Source: Spodoptera frugiperda (taxonomy: Eukaryota; Arthropoda; Insecta; Lepidoptera; Noctuidae). Taken from it: a DNA stretch of 64,000 bases. The stretch covers positions 6,068,001 through 6,132,000 of the forward strand of contig NC_064226.1 in assembly GCF_023101765.2 (NCBI RefSeq). The letters run 5' to 3'. How positions within the stretch are numbered: position 1 is the first letter of the stretch; every line of letters starts with the position of its first letter. Shown one piece after another: positions 36,502-48,941 of the stretch. The notes under the pieces are model-generated. The model made no database searches. It had not been told where the DNA came from and saw nothing but the letters and a program-made list of their open reading frames with translations. The position numbers and the translations under genes were made by a program.

Positions 36502-39500
36502 ATGTCAGGGGACGTGCAGCCAAGGAAACGTAAGGATAAAAAGAGGAAGAAAGGTAAGAAACTGGGAATAAAGCGTAGAGATGTGATGTGCATACTAATG
36601 ATATTATAATGTCTTTTATTTTGCGTTTCAGATGAGTTAGGCGTAGATGAAGGCCCTCGTGGCACGGCCGCAGCGCTTGGTGAAGGCGACGTGTTTATGC
36701 ATTCTCCCAACGACCATGGCACTGGAGGACACTGGTGTGCCAAGATCATATTCTTCTCATTGCTCGCTGTACTTGTAACTCTAATTGGACTGATCATATT
36801 GGAGAACAGAGGTCTTTCGGAATGTTAGTATGTTGTCTCAATTTCCAGCCAATGTTTACATACTTCCAGCTGACTACTTATAAAAATTTGGTTGCAAGAA
36901 TTCCGTTGAACTTGAAATTAATATAATAACTAATTCAATTTATTGGATATTGTTTTCATGTCATTACTTTCTATATATATCTTGTGTACTTTAGATCCAC
37001 ACTTTACACACAAAACGATACACTATTAAATAGATATAATTTTAACATAAGTACCAAATTGATCTAAAATAATTTAACCTAATTTCGCAGTAGAAGCAAA
37101 TTCAGTGGAGTCTCGGTATTCAGGAGTTTTAGAAGGTTGGCTGGAGGATGCACCTGATGATGACCACCATGATGAACATACCTTGGAACTGAAACACCAT
37201 GTAAGTTTTTAAATAAATGATAAGTTCGGCTAATTCAATTTGGTTATAGCTATTGCTGGCTCCTTGGTCATTGCCATTCAATGTGGCAATGCTGCCAGTC
37301 TTTTGGGCATCCTATCACACAACTCCAATAAGGACACTTTTTCTTCTACACTTTTTAGGTAGTTCTTAAGCTAAATGTAATTTCTTAAATATTAGTCAGT
37401 TGTTATCTGTTTAAACAGTAGTTACGATCATTTATTTATCCAGTTGCTATCAATTTATTGCAGATTTGTAAGTACCTATTCTATATTCTCACTAAATAAA
37501 ACTATCATAATGGTGTTTTAGTTTTTACTACTTTTTACCTTAAGTTTGTGACCTAGGATGACGATGATGATGAAGATCACGATGATCATGATGATCAAAG
37601 TCAAGAAATAGATCATGATGATGAAGACGACGAGGGTCATGATGACGATGAAGAGGACGACGGTCATGATGACGATGAAGAGGATGAGGATGGTCATGAT
37701 GACGATGATGAAGATGATGGTCACGAGGATGATGATGAGGAAGGTCATGATAATGATGATGACGATGATAATACACGTGAAGATGAGGATGAGGATGACC
37801 AAAAAGTTGCAGAAAGTAATGAAGATGATGATGATGATCACGATGTAGCCGATCGTGATGCTGATAACGACGATGATGACGATAACGACGGCGATGACCA
37901 TCCCGCTGATGACGACGACGACGATGATAACGATGATGATCAACAAGACGAAGATAGTGCAGAACAGGATTTAGACAAATCAAATGAGGTGTGATTTTGA
38001 ATATGATTTTGAATCATTACTTCTGTTGTTGTAATGGTTTAAAATCAAACTATTGTATTTAATACTGTTAACAGGATGAAAATGATGTTAAGGGAAATAT
38101 TGAAGAAAGTGGTGAAGATGGTAATGACGATGATGATAATGACGACCTACAGAATGTAGATGAGAACGACACAGCAGAGGATGATGATGATGATCAGAAT
38201 GATGATAGAAATGATAGTTTAGAGAATGATGATGCTGATGATGATCAAAGTAATGAAAACGAACAAGACGACAAAGAATCACGTGAAAATGAGGTGCACA
38301 GTGTGACGCTTGACAACAATTTTTGATTTGATTGATTGGCACTAACAATTTAAAAACAATGCTTCTTCAAAATTTTTATTAAGAATCGGTACTGTGCGTT
38401 TTTTGTTATGTAATTAGTTTATTGTAACAAAATAACAATGAGTTTGTGTAACTTGTGTAAGACGAATTTACGGCTTATGATAAAATTTTAACATTTTTAT
38501 CTGCAATTCTGAAATGTGAAGAATTTTTATACTGACTTGTATGTTTTTGTAAATCTTTTAAGGCTTATGAATGATTTCTTAATTGTGCACTGTGGAGTTG
38601 CTCTTATTATGAGTATTGAACACTGTTTTATTATAACAGAAAAAATGAACTTTTTGGGCCCAAAAAATATCTTGGCTATCGGATTAAGATGTTTTAATGC
38701 TTTTGTCTACATTTCTAATTTAGTACTTTGATGTGTAGACTTACTGTTGAGTCTTGTTAGATAACAATGAACTTTAACTGTATTAGAAAAAGGTTATTAT
38801 TTAAATAACATTGCAGGATGACGATGAACACGAGGAAGAAGAAGACGATTTAGGAGTTGAAGTAGAGAGGCTAGAGAAAGAAGTTTCTGATGAAGATGCT
38901 TTGTCTGAAGAATCACCTGCAGCTGACGCTGAAGATGATGATAAAGATGATGGTAAGCTAAATTCGACTCTGTAACACATTTCCGAAAGTTTCAATTACT
39001 AAAGCATAATTTTTACTCTTTAACACATTAGACACCACGTCGAACAACGTTATCCTATACTAGTGGATGAATAGCCTTTAACAGTTTTTTGTTGACAATG
39101 AAGGCTTAATCAAATACTGCTTCATTATTGGTCGAGTGGACCCAAATGCGATTGACGAAGTTCAGTATAATTGCGTTATTAGTTTTACATCAAACGTCAC
39201 GGTTGGCACAGTAGCCGTACCATAGATTACTACACACCATACGAAAAAAATCCAAGGAGTCTGCAATGTTCACCAATGTGTCCTAACTTCGAAAGAAAGT
39301 GTCGAAAATCTTTACGTAACAAATTACTAAGAAGTTGGTTTGTTAACAGAAGCTTCGAAAGAAGTGGCTTCCGAAGATGATGAAGGAGCTGATGACGATG
39401 GTGACGACGATGATGTTGCTGAAGACGAAGAGTTTTTGGAGCCAGCCGACATTGAGGAGGATCTGCCTGTTGTAGAACAAATTGTGGCGCCCAAAGGAAA

Positions 39501-42500
39501 ACCTTTAGTGGAGGTAATTTCAACTATAACATTGTTTATAATCAACCTACTAAAACTAGACCCGAGTCTATCTTCTCTCTTTTTCGTTGCCTCAGAAGAG
39601 TTTTAGACCTGATAAATCTTAACTATCAGTTTTCTGTTCATTTCTCTTCCATTTGAGTTCTTAACCTGAATGCATAAAGCCCAAAATTTAAAGAACCAAA
39701 AATAATAAATCCCCCTGTTATTCAGGTTGAAGAAGAACCATCAACTGCAAAGCCAGTAGACACGCTCGCGGAAGAAGAAGAATACGAGAAACAACAAGAA
39801 GAATTGAGAAAGGAGCAGGAACAAGCTTCTCACAGTAAGTTGTTATAGAATTTCTATTACCATGCATGCATTGTCCACCATTTGCTTTTCATTATGGCTT
39901 TCAATTGCTACAACATATCGGGCAGTACTAAACAAATTAACATATTAATCCTCCTTTCACATTCGACTTAAAATTCTATTAACACCTCGGGTTTTGGGTT
40001 TAAATTTTAAAAAATAACACTAGTTCTAACTATCTAATATTTGAAATGATCTGATTTCATAAACTTTGTAAAAATAAATGTTTCGTTAAAATTAGTTTCT
40101 TTTATTTCAACCCATTTTGCTTTAATTGTGCTAAGTTTAAGATTTCATTTATTTTTCTCTTACCTACATATACATACACGGACTTTTAAAAAACTGTTTA
40201 ATTGTCTTTATCTTCAGTTTAAAGTGTTTTGTGTTGTATTATTGCTTTAAATGTATCGAAAATTTCTTCATTCTGACTCACTGAAACCTATGTTGAATTC
40301 CTTATCAAAATTTTGTCTCGATTATTGTGCGTTAAAAATATGTCTTCAAAATTATTGAGTACATTAAAACCATTTTTCTTTCACATTTATTTCAAATACA
40401 CTTTTTGTCTATTACACACATACACACCGACATTGTATTTATCCATCCATTTATATTTTTCATCGAATTTATAATATTGTAATTTTTTTTTTTTTTTTTT
40501 TTGTATTCCTGACATTTAAAGCTGGCAATAATCATTTAATACACGCGTTATGTGTTCGTCCAATATTTTATCACCATCAAAAACCGATTTACTTACGTAC
40601 AGTTAGATTTGTTTAAGTATTAAAATATCAATATTTACTCCCATACTTCACCCAAGTTCAAACACACGAAGCTGTCACTTTATTTAATAGCTGACGTCGA
40701 AAAAGGGTTCTACCTAAGTTTGTCCATACTGACAGGCTACTCGCGACTGCCACTTTATACATTCCAATAGAGATTCCTAGAGATATTGGATTCCATTGTC
40801 TGGTAGTGGCGGTCCCGAGTAGTCCATGGACCTAGCGACAGCACGCGTGTTTGTGGGCAGTGCTCGTGGCTGTGGGGTAACGCGAGTGCCGCGTATGTTG
40901 CAGTGTGGCTGAAGCTGGTGGTGGGTGGCGCGCTGCTCGTCGCCACTCACGCGGTCGTGCGCCGCGCCACTGCCCCGCGCGGTGCGTACTATACTCATAT
41001 ACTAAAGTAACATGCCTTAACGAATATACTTTTGCCCATAGCTAGAAAATTAGCATCCTTAATTATTTACTTTTAATGAACTACTCCAAAAGTCGCTTAT
41101 CAAATAGCGAAGTTAAATATTTAATCCTGGGTAGTAACAAACTAGAATTACTATTAAAAGAATTGGGACATCTATTAGTTAGTCTGTTAAAATCCGATCG
41201 TTATTACTTGGCACTACTCCAGTAATGTTCACCTATGGTTATATTTGACAAGTGTTCCAAATTAACAGCAATTTGAGACGAATACTTTATGCCTAATTCA
41301 ATCTAAAACCGATATAACTCTTGCAGGCTGAACACTTAGGTAGCATGTTCCCCTTTTACTATAGAATTCGATACAACTACTCAGTCTTTTTGACAGCTAG
41401 TAGAAGATTTAAGATATTGATAGATAGTGAAATGTAATTTTGGTAACAGATGATGCACCAGCAAGTGACGAACACGGTAGTAGGGAGGAAACACCAGTCA
41501 TAGACCGACGTATGACGCTAATCGCTGAAGAAGCAGCCGCAGCTGGTAGGAAACATTTACAAAACAAAATTACACTACTTATTCCACGTACCTTTTCTTA
41601 ATTAGTTCTTTTACGTCCTTCAGCTGTGCCAAGTGAAGTTGTCGAAGAAATTGAAGTACCAGTTGAAAAAATTATCGAAAAAGTTTCCTCTGTTCTTAAA
41701 GCTCCTCCCAAACAAGAGAGTGAAGAAGAAGAGGTAGAGGAAGAAGAAGAAAACGAAGAAGAAGTTGAAGAACCTAAGGTAAGGACTTGTCCGTATTGTG
41801 ACCGTTATTTTATTCACAAAGATACTTTATGGAGGCAATTACTCGCAGGACGTAGTTGAGAAAGAGTCAACAAAGGACAAAGAATTGTACAGCGACGAAG
41901 AAGTTGAAGAAGAAGAGGAGGAAGAGAAAGAAGTAGAAGTAGAACAGAAGAATGTGAAAACTGTAGGAACGGATCCTCCGAAGCAAATCGTAGCCACGCC
42001 TTGGAAGGAACCAGAGCCGGAGGCGGATGAAGAAGTACCTGATGACGTAGAAATTATTGACGACGAACAGCTTGAAGAAGAGTTGGAGGAAGAAGATGAA
42101 GAGGAAGAGATATCTGACGTGGATGATGCAGAACTACTCAGTCGGCTCGAAGCTAAATACGGACGGCTGCCCGAACCGGAACGGCCCGGACAAAAACACA
42201 GTAAACACGACTGTCTGCGTGTGACCGCTTGCTCGTGTAGACTCGCTGTTGGCTTCATCATTCTAACCAATTAACACTCCCTGGCATGACTAACTGTAAC
42301 GTGAGTGGATTGAACTCTTCATATTAAGTTACCTTTTATTTGCCATTGATCTTTTTTAGTTGTTTTTTTTTTTTTCTTAATAGCTATGTAGTACAGATTC
42401 TGTCCCGATTATGTTAGTAATTTTAGATCACTAGAAACTTTAAAACAAATTTTCGAATCCAGTCCATAAAATTTTTGCTACTTCTAAACTGATTAATAAA

Positions 42501-44894
42501 GATTTTTCACAGATTGTTTCTCACATTGAATTCTCCATTTACAGAGGATGGTGGGAACAGCATAGAAGATGATTGGCCAGGAGAGCCAGCCGACCAGTAC
42601 TGGCGCCAGCAACTCGACCAAGCTGAGGAAGAGTTGCGCCAGGTGAGAGACCTATCTTAATTTTTTTCTTATTAATGATAAATGATATTTATTTTGCAAA
42701 TAGGTTACAATGTAACTCTTATACGTCAATCTCTTAAATAACTAGATGAGGCCGGCCGGCCGATATAAATATGGAAATCTTCTATAGTGCAAAAAGTTAT
42801 TTTAATTGTGTAATCACAATCTTCTTTGTCTAGTGTAGTTCTTTTAAAGAAAAAATTGTCTCTACGACAGTTGTTGGTGTATTCTCATAATATTTTGAGT
42901 GATTTTTTATTTGTTGATCATTAAAATGCATGGAGTGTTATCCAATTAACGAACATGTACGAAGTTTGAACTCCCTTTAAGCTTGCCGCTTCAGCTTTAT
43001 GTAACATCATATCGAATACACCAATGGCACTTCGTTATTGAGCTAGGTATTACATATTATAAAGTTTACAATTTCTCATAGAATATTTTAAATTAAATTC
43101 CAGGAGTGGCTCGACTAACTTATTTATTTTATTTTTTGCATCCAAAATTCGCATCCGTCATACTTTGCTCGTTGTGCCATTTTCCTATCGACTCGTCGAA
43201 GGATATGTCGGGCTGCGTCCCACGCCCGCACCCCGCGTGGGCCGCCCCCGGCTTCCCTCGACGACATCGTCTCCCCCTAGAGTAGGACCAGTTTCTCGTC
43301 TATCCTTGTCCCAAATACCAAGAGGAAAGCAAGTTATAACTTGTAAATTATTTTTAATGCTTTCCACTTCATTGTGACACGGAGAGAGAGTGTTGTGTGT
43401 GGAGAGTGTGTGTGAGTGTATTGTGTACTAACGTACGAGGGCGAGTGGAGCGCGGCCAGTAGGCGCGCGGGCGCGGCGCAGCTGGCCGGCAGTGCGCGCG
43501 CGCGCTGGCTGCTGGCGCGGGCCGTCGACGCCGAGGCCGAGGCGCGCCGCGACAACAGACTGCTCACGCGGGCCATCACCGCCTACCTCGACCTGCTCAA
43601 GATGAACGAACGCCTCACCGACCACAAGCTGCTTCAAGTCGCTCATCGAACACTTGACAGAATCCGATTCAGAGGTGACTAAATTACTATTCATGTTACC
43701 AACGATTTCTTTAAGAATTTCTTGACTAATAATGAAATGTTAATACTTTCAGGCAATTATCTGAGTGCTGAACCTGTCTATAGGCTACTTATTCGCCGGT
43801 TCCCTGATGTTCCTGGTTACTATAACAACTTAACAATATCCTTCCTTATGGCTAACAGGTAATATGATATTTTTTGCGCGAAATTCATGAATAAACGTAC
43901 ATTAATTAAAAATTAAGCTAACAAAAATCTTTTACTTCTTGCAGGGCTGATCTTGCAGAACAAGTTTTAAAAGACACTCTTAAAAAGTGGCCTGATGATC
44001 GAGTAGCCTTAGCGCACCACGGCTTTGTTCTGAAAACTCAACATAATCGCCTAGAAGAGGCCGTGGAGGCCTTTCAAAAAGCTTTACAGAACGACACGGG
44101 TCCTGCGACTGAATCTCGATTCTACTACCATCTCGGAGACTCGCTCCTCTTGTTGGGACGATACGAAGAAGCCCACGAAGTCCATAAGCGAGGAGCTGCT
44201 ATGGGACACTTTTTGTCACCCTCACAACGTTCACTCTATAATGTTGAACGTCTAAAAAGTCGCCCGTGGTGGAATATAGAGCAGACTCCTTATACAAAGC
44301 TGGCTCGCGCTCTCGAAAAATCGTGGAAAGAAATTCTGAAGGAGGGAGAAGCAGCTAAAGCTTTGTATGAAAAGGAGAAGGAGGGTTTGAAGGAGCGAGG
44401 CGAATGGTCGCAGTTAGACTTGTTTGTTAGAGGCCAAGAAATCCCCAATAGGTGTAAACGTGCGCCGGTCACGTGTTCGATCGTACGCTCAGAAGTTGCA
44501 GCCTCGGGCTGTCGCCGTGGACAGATCAAGTTCAGTGCTATGGAGGCAGGCACCCACGTGCGACCTCACGTCGGACCCACCAACTGCCGGTTGAGAATGC
44601 ACTTAGGTCTCAGTAATACCAAAGATACTTACCTTAGAGTGGATAAAGAAACAAGGTAATTAATTTGTCAACACTACTATGTTTAGTGTATGAAGTTTAT
44701 TATTGCTGATATGTTTATAAATATTTGTTTTGATTGTTCACAGACAATGGCAAGTGGGAAAGACGTTCATGTTTGATGATAGCTTCGAGCACGAGGTGTG
44801 GCACAATGGCACGGGGACGCGGTTGGTTCTCATCGTGGATGTATGGCATCCCGACCTCACGCCCGCCGAGCGACGTTCACTGCCGCCCATTTAG
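36502..44894 (+). CDS. ASPH: Aspartyl/asparaginyl beta-hydroxylase
   Basis: ER type II membrane 2-oxoglutarate oxygenase that hydroxylates Asp/Asn in EGF-like domains. Exons: 36502-36553, 36632-36823, 37091-37200, 37557-37988, 38075-38293, 38817-38952, 39350-39513, 39726-39834, optional 40904-40981, 41450-41545, 41624-41778, 41849-42200, 42545-42642, 43440-43674, 43753-43858, 43945-44655, 44744-44894. The product is 1131 residues with the optional exon, 1105 without. Order: Lys-rich cytosolic tail; membrane segment 56-74; a very long Asp/Glu-rich luminal segment (about 119-700); TPR-like helices; hydroxylase domain. Both iron-binding His are present: RPHVGPTNCRLRMHLGL (about 1051) and DDSFEHEVWH (about 1098), spaced as in human ASPH. 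The RLVLIVDVWHP end is also conserved. The acidic segment is longer and more Asp/His-rich than in vertebrates. Confidence 0.93.
40483..40502 (+). repeat. Poly(T) run of about 20
   Basis: A homopolymer run in the ASPH intron before the optional exon. A possible length-variable site. Confidence 0.9.
40904..40981 (+). CDS. Cassette exon of ASPH encoding a hydrophobic segment
   Basis: Acceptor gttgcag, donor GTGCGT, 78 bases, phase 1 on both sides, so it can be skipped or included without frameshift. It encodes WLKLVVGGALLVATHAVV followed by basic residues (RRATAPR). This would place a second membrane-like helix inside the acidic luminal region. It is GC-rich against AT-rich introns. No equivalent comes to mind in vertebrate ASPH. 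Confidence 0.6.
42668..42750 (+). repeat. Dispersed repeat fragment
   Basis: tatttattttgcaaataggt through acgtcaatctcttaaataac matches the 5' part of the repeat at 20990-21195. In an ASPH intron. Confidence 0.6.
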
Positions 44895-45014
44895 CACCTC
44901 GTACCGCAATGCAAACCTTTACTATACCCATATCAATTAGAAAACGCGACTCAAACAACTGCAGCGCGAATAATTTCATGTACCAAACTGATTGAGACTA
45001 ATACTTTCAAAGTA

Positions 45015-45402
45015 AATAAAGAAACTAGTCAATTTACATAAATACTTTAGCGTTGCATTTAAGGCGAAGTTGGTCTCGTCTATGTATTATTCAAATTCTG
45101 TTTGTGGTCCCAGTCTTGTAAAAACTGTATGAATCAAGAATCAATGGTCGATTTTTATGATTGCATTTGATCAATACCACTAACAACTGCATTGTCCATA
45201 CCTTTTATCAACATAATTATAGTCAACTAACGTTTTGATATATTTTTCTGTATATAGTTGGCAACTTAACACATTTTACTAAAAAACGGAAAGAAACGTT
45301 AGTTGACTAAAATTACGTAAACCAGTATTTACTAGTGTACCTTGTGATATATTTTTGCGATTTTATATATTTTTTTCTGTTAAGATTAATGTTAAGAATA
45401 AA
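45015..45402 (+). terminator. ASPH polyadenylation signals
   Basis: AATAAA occurs at 45015-45020, 120 bases after the stop, and again at 45397-45402. Either could be used, giving short or long 3' UTRs. The interval holds the 16-bp inverted repeat at 45220-45309. Confidence 0.5.
45220..45309. repeat. 16-bp perfect inverted repeat in the ASPH 3' region
   Basis: TAGTCAACTAACGTTT at 45220-45235 and its exact reverse complement at 45294-45309, with a 58-base spacer. Could be a small MITE remnant or an RNA stem-loop lying between the two polyadenylation signals. Confidence 0.85.
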
Positions 45403-46627
45403 ATTCCAATGCTCGATATAAAATGTCTTTTAATATTTTCACCAATAGTCCAATTAGTTAAGAGGTATACTAATTTAATAATAAAATACAATACTTCCTT
45501 TGTAGGTGTATATTTGGTATAAAAATTACCAGATCATCTGGTTCAAATACAACCCTATAACTTATTTGCTTAACCTAATAAAGCTCGTTGTAATCTAATT
45601 AATTGCTAGGTACAATATTGGTCCATAGTTACATCAAATATGATTTTAATCTTAGCTGCACAAATTCGATCTAAAGATGATACAAAAGTAATCACGAGAT
45701 TCTTGTTTACACTAAACTGGACGGATGTGTAATACAAATTCCAATTACAAGTTAATAATTTCTTATTAGGAATGTAATGAGATTATTATCAGTATTTTTA
45801 TACACTATTGAGAGCTACACTATATCTCGTCAGGAATGTTTGCCACTGGAATGTTAGAGAGACAACTTTAGTACCTACAGGCTACACAAATATATATTCG
45901 TTGTGCACACTATTGTATATAAATAAGTACTTCACTGAGCAAAAACTTCACACATGTGTAGGCCTAACATCATTGAGCTAGTGAAAAATCTTGAGGGTTT
46001 AGTAAGAGTTTGATTTACGTTTAACGGGATCGAAACGAGAGCGCGTCTGACGCTCTAATTGGTTGGTTCGTTCGCACCGGCCAATAAGAGCGCCGAACGC
46101 GATCTCGTGTCGTTTTCATTCAACGTAAAGCAAACTTGTACTAAGGGTACTGTTCTCAGATCTCTACGACAATATTCTTATGGTATTTTATTTATTAACT
46201 AACCTATTTCTGGCAGAAACTTAACACTAACAGTTCCGTTAAAGCTAACATCTTGATAAAATAATAACAATGACTTAAAATATACTCGCCTAAACCCAAT
46301 TTAAATCATTTCGAAACAATTTCAAAACTAGAGTAATTCGTATAAAATCACATTCACGTTTCATTGCATACACTTCATACATTCATAGACACACCACTTA
46401 ATGGCAATTACTTTCGATATTCTTAAAAATAAATCAGAACTTAAAATAATATTTAAGGCTCCGCCTCCATTTTTCTACTGGAAAAACATCACACAATAGG
46501 TAAATTGATTTGAAATTTTTGTGTTATTTCCAGAAATGGTGCAAATAGGCCACTAATGTTTCTGTGTCAACTAGTAAATAACATCACCGCAATAAGGCAC
46601 TTAAGTACTCTGCAAGTTTTTACGATA
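45403..46627. other. Convergent intergenic region, ASPH/NKAIN
   Basis: No coding signal. It holds foldback MITE copy 3. The right part is presumably the NKAIN 3' UTR. Confidence 0.5.
45998..46145. mobile_element. Foldback MITE, copy 3
   Basis: About 148 bp with ends related to CTTAGTACAAGTTTGCTTTA. It contains gagagcgcgtctgacgctct, aattggttggttcg, ccggccaataagagcgccga and a closing aaagcaaacttgtactaagg. Same length and layout as copy 1 at 870-1017. Confidence 0.75.
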
Positions 46628-48941
46628 TTATGGTCCTAAATTCATGTTATAGTGATCATTAGCCGCCTGGTAGGCGGGTGGACCGGGCGCCTGTGGTGTG
46701 GCTCGGGCACTGTAGGGCGGTGCAGGAGGTGGCGGCGTCTGCCACGCACCATCGCCATACGCTCCACCACATACATATGACGGAGACTCGCAAGGCGTTA
46801 CATTGTCCGCTCTATTGTCGTAAGTCGGGGCGGCTTCATAGTTTCGTTCAATATTATCGTACGATGGAATGTTTTGTTCGTATTTCCTCTGTGGGTTTGG
46901 CTCGTTGTATGGGCCAACGACGTCGTAGCCAGACTTCATACTGCTACGTCCAATGGTATTATACCTATTATTAGTTACTATAGGAACAGACTCGACTGGA
47001 GGTGGGGGATCATTGTAACCATCATCTACACAAGGAAAGTTTTCCCTTTCTGGAGCGTGATATGAAACGGGGCGCGCCGCGTGGAAATTGGAATATGACG
47101 AGTGCGCTGATGTGGGACGGGACGCTCTTGATTCACGAGGTAGTGAAGCATTTGATGATAAATATCCAGCATTCCTATAGGAACGACGTGATCTACGCAC
47201 TGACGAGTTGTTTCCTCGAGAACCTGATCGACGTTTGACTCGTCGTGGAGTCATTGGTTTCATTGAAGTTTCGCTGATGTTTGTTTCAGTAGGGCTCAGT
47301 TCTATTGTGTACACTGGACGACGGGAAATGGTTCCTTTATCTGCAAAGAATTTATTTTGTTTGTTATTGTTTCAAAACTATTATCACACTACATTAAAAT
47401 AAATAATATTCTATTTATAGTTTACCTGCAGCTGGTTTTTGTTTCTTAAAAGATCTGAAGGCCAAGACTACAGCTAAGGGTAATGCAGTGGCTGCTAGGG
47501 TAGCAGCAACGGCTGATTGTCCCAGTTCAACATGATCCCACTGCATGAAGCAGCCTTCCACTCGTGTGGGCCTCCATGTGCCTGGTCCATCCACTTCATC
47601 CCAAACTGGCTGACAGCCCCAACCATTGCTCTCCCACCAACTGACACTGCCTGTACCCAGTGATAGTAAACCGCTGTCCTGCAAATACAAAACATAAATG
47701 TCACATATTATATGTATTTATCAAATGGGAGAGCAGAAGTGAATTCACAATACACAATTCATTTTCTGCTTATTTTGAGAACTAATAGGAATAAGACAGT
47801 CTTAAAATTATTTATTAAGTTTTTACTGGTTTTTTTTTTTACTCAAAAGCCCAATACTCTCATCCAAACTTGGAGATTAATACCTACTGCTGTAAATTAG
47901 TAGCAGTGTAAATTAATATTTTGCTTTATCAATCTAAGAAGTTTAAGTTTTGCAGTTAGAAATATGTTTTGGAAATAGAAAAGACAACATTACTAAATAC
48001 ATACCCTGTTCAAAGTGCCCAGATTCAGATAATAACAAATTAGGAATATGTTCCACACCAGCCACATAAAACTCCAGATGGCGTACTGTAAAAGAATACA
48101 ATATACAATGTTGTATTGAAGTCTAACACAAGTGAACTCTTCAAAACAAACTTTTGTTAATGGAAATAAAGTATCTATTGTTATAAGACTTTGTAAAAAT
48201 GCCAGCAACACAAAAAATATTTTTGCTGATTGTAAAGATGTAATTTAAGTTCTTTGTAATAATTATATGAATGAACTAAACATTTAATCAGCACCCAAAG
48301 TACATCTTCATTGAAAATAAGCAAAAATATATAAATCAATAAACAACTTTCCAATAAAAAGTATCTAGTATTTAAAATGAATAGTACTTATGTAACAGAT
48401 TGTTGATACACATGGTGAAAGCAAAACTAAGTAGGTCACTATAGCATCACATGTTACTCCCACATTCCATTGTCAACTTACTGCTAAAAGATACTTCGTT
48501 ATGTACTGAACCGCTCCAAATGATCCAAATATAATCAACAGGATATTTGTAAAGTTTGCTATAATAGGCAGCCACATATAACCCAGGAAATCAAAAACTT
48601 GCCGCTGTACTGTTATGATCTGAAACAATAACAACAATGCCAATCAAAATACCAATTAGACCCATTCTCTAAGAGTATGATTCACAAAAACGCTTAGGTC
48701 ATTGGAATTCGCAAACTATGAAGTACTTACTGGAGGTCATCAATCCCTAGACTGACTAGGTCTACGTTTGTTGGACCTTTGCAAAATGAAATGTTATATC
48801 ACAAGAAGTATGTTATTAGACAACAAAATCATATAACTTCAGACTATATTCAAGTTCAATCAGTTAGGGTTTTAAACAAAAACATACCAATTCCAAAATA
48901 CAGACGATCAACAATAACGTCCTTAGCCCACAAACTGCCAT
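46628..48941 (-). CDS. NKAIN: NKAIN: Na,K-ATPase beta-subunit-interacting membrane protein
   Basis: Five minus-strand exons: 48941-48888, 48619-48482, 48085-48005, 47678-47426, 47340-46628, all phases consistent, 412 residues. NKAIN proteins are small four-pass membrane proteins that bind the Na+/K+-ATPase beta subunit. The family signature is clear: RQVFDFLGYMWLPIIANF in exon 2, IFGSFGAVQYITKYLL, then WSFMWLVWNIFLICYYLNLG in exon 3, and SWWESNGWGC in exon 4 with a final hydrophobic stretch TALPLAVVLAFRSF. The last exon adds a long cytosolic tail rich in Arg, Ser, Pro and Tyr, with a PPxY motif (PGPPAYQAAN) near the end, absent from short vertebrate forms. It is head-to-head with UCH. Confidence 0.88.

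Noticed and set aside
37518..37983. Long minus-strand open frames of Ile/Val or His/Arg repeats
   Set aside because: They are complements of the GAT/GAC-rich ASPH exon at 37557-37988; frame openness comes from composition.
39230..39606. Open frames on both strands around 39.2-39.6 kb
   Set aside because: They cover or oppose the ASPH exon 39350-39513; only that interval fits splice signals and phase.
41839..42270. Minus-strand Ser-rich open frame
   Set aside because: Antisense of the Glu-rich ASPH exon 41849-42200.
43838..43850. ATATCCTTCC resembling a U12 donor
   Set aside because: It lies inside an ASPH exon whose reading frame and protein match continue across it; coincidental.
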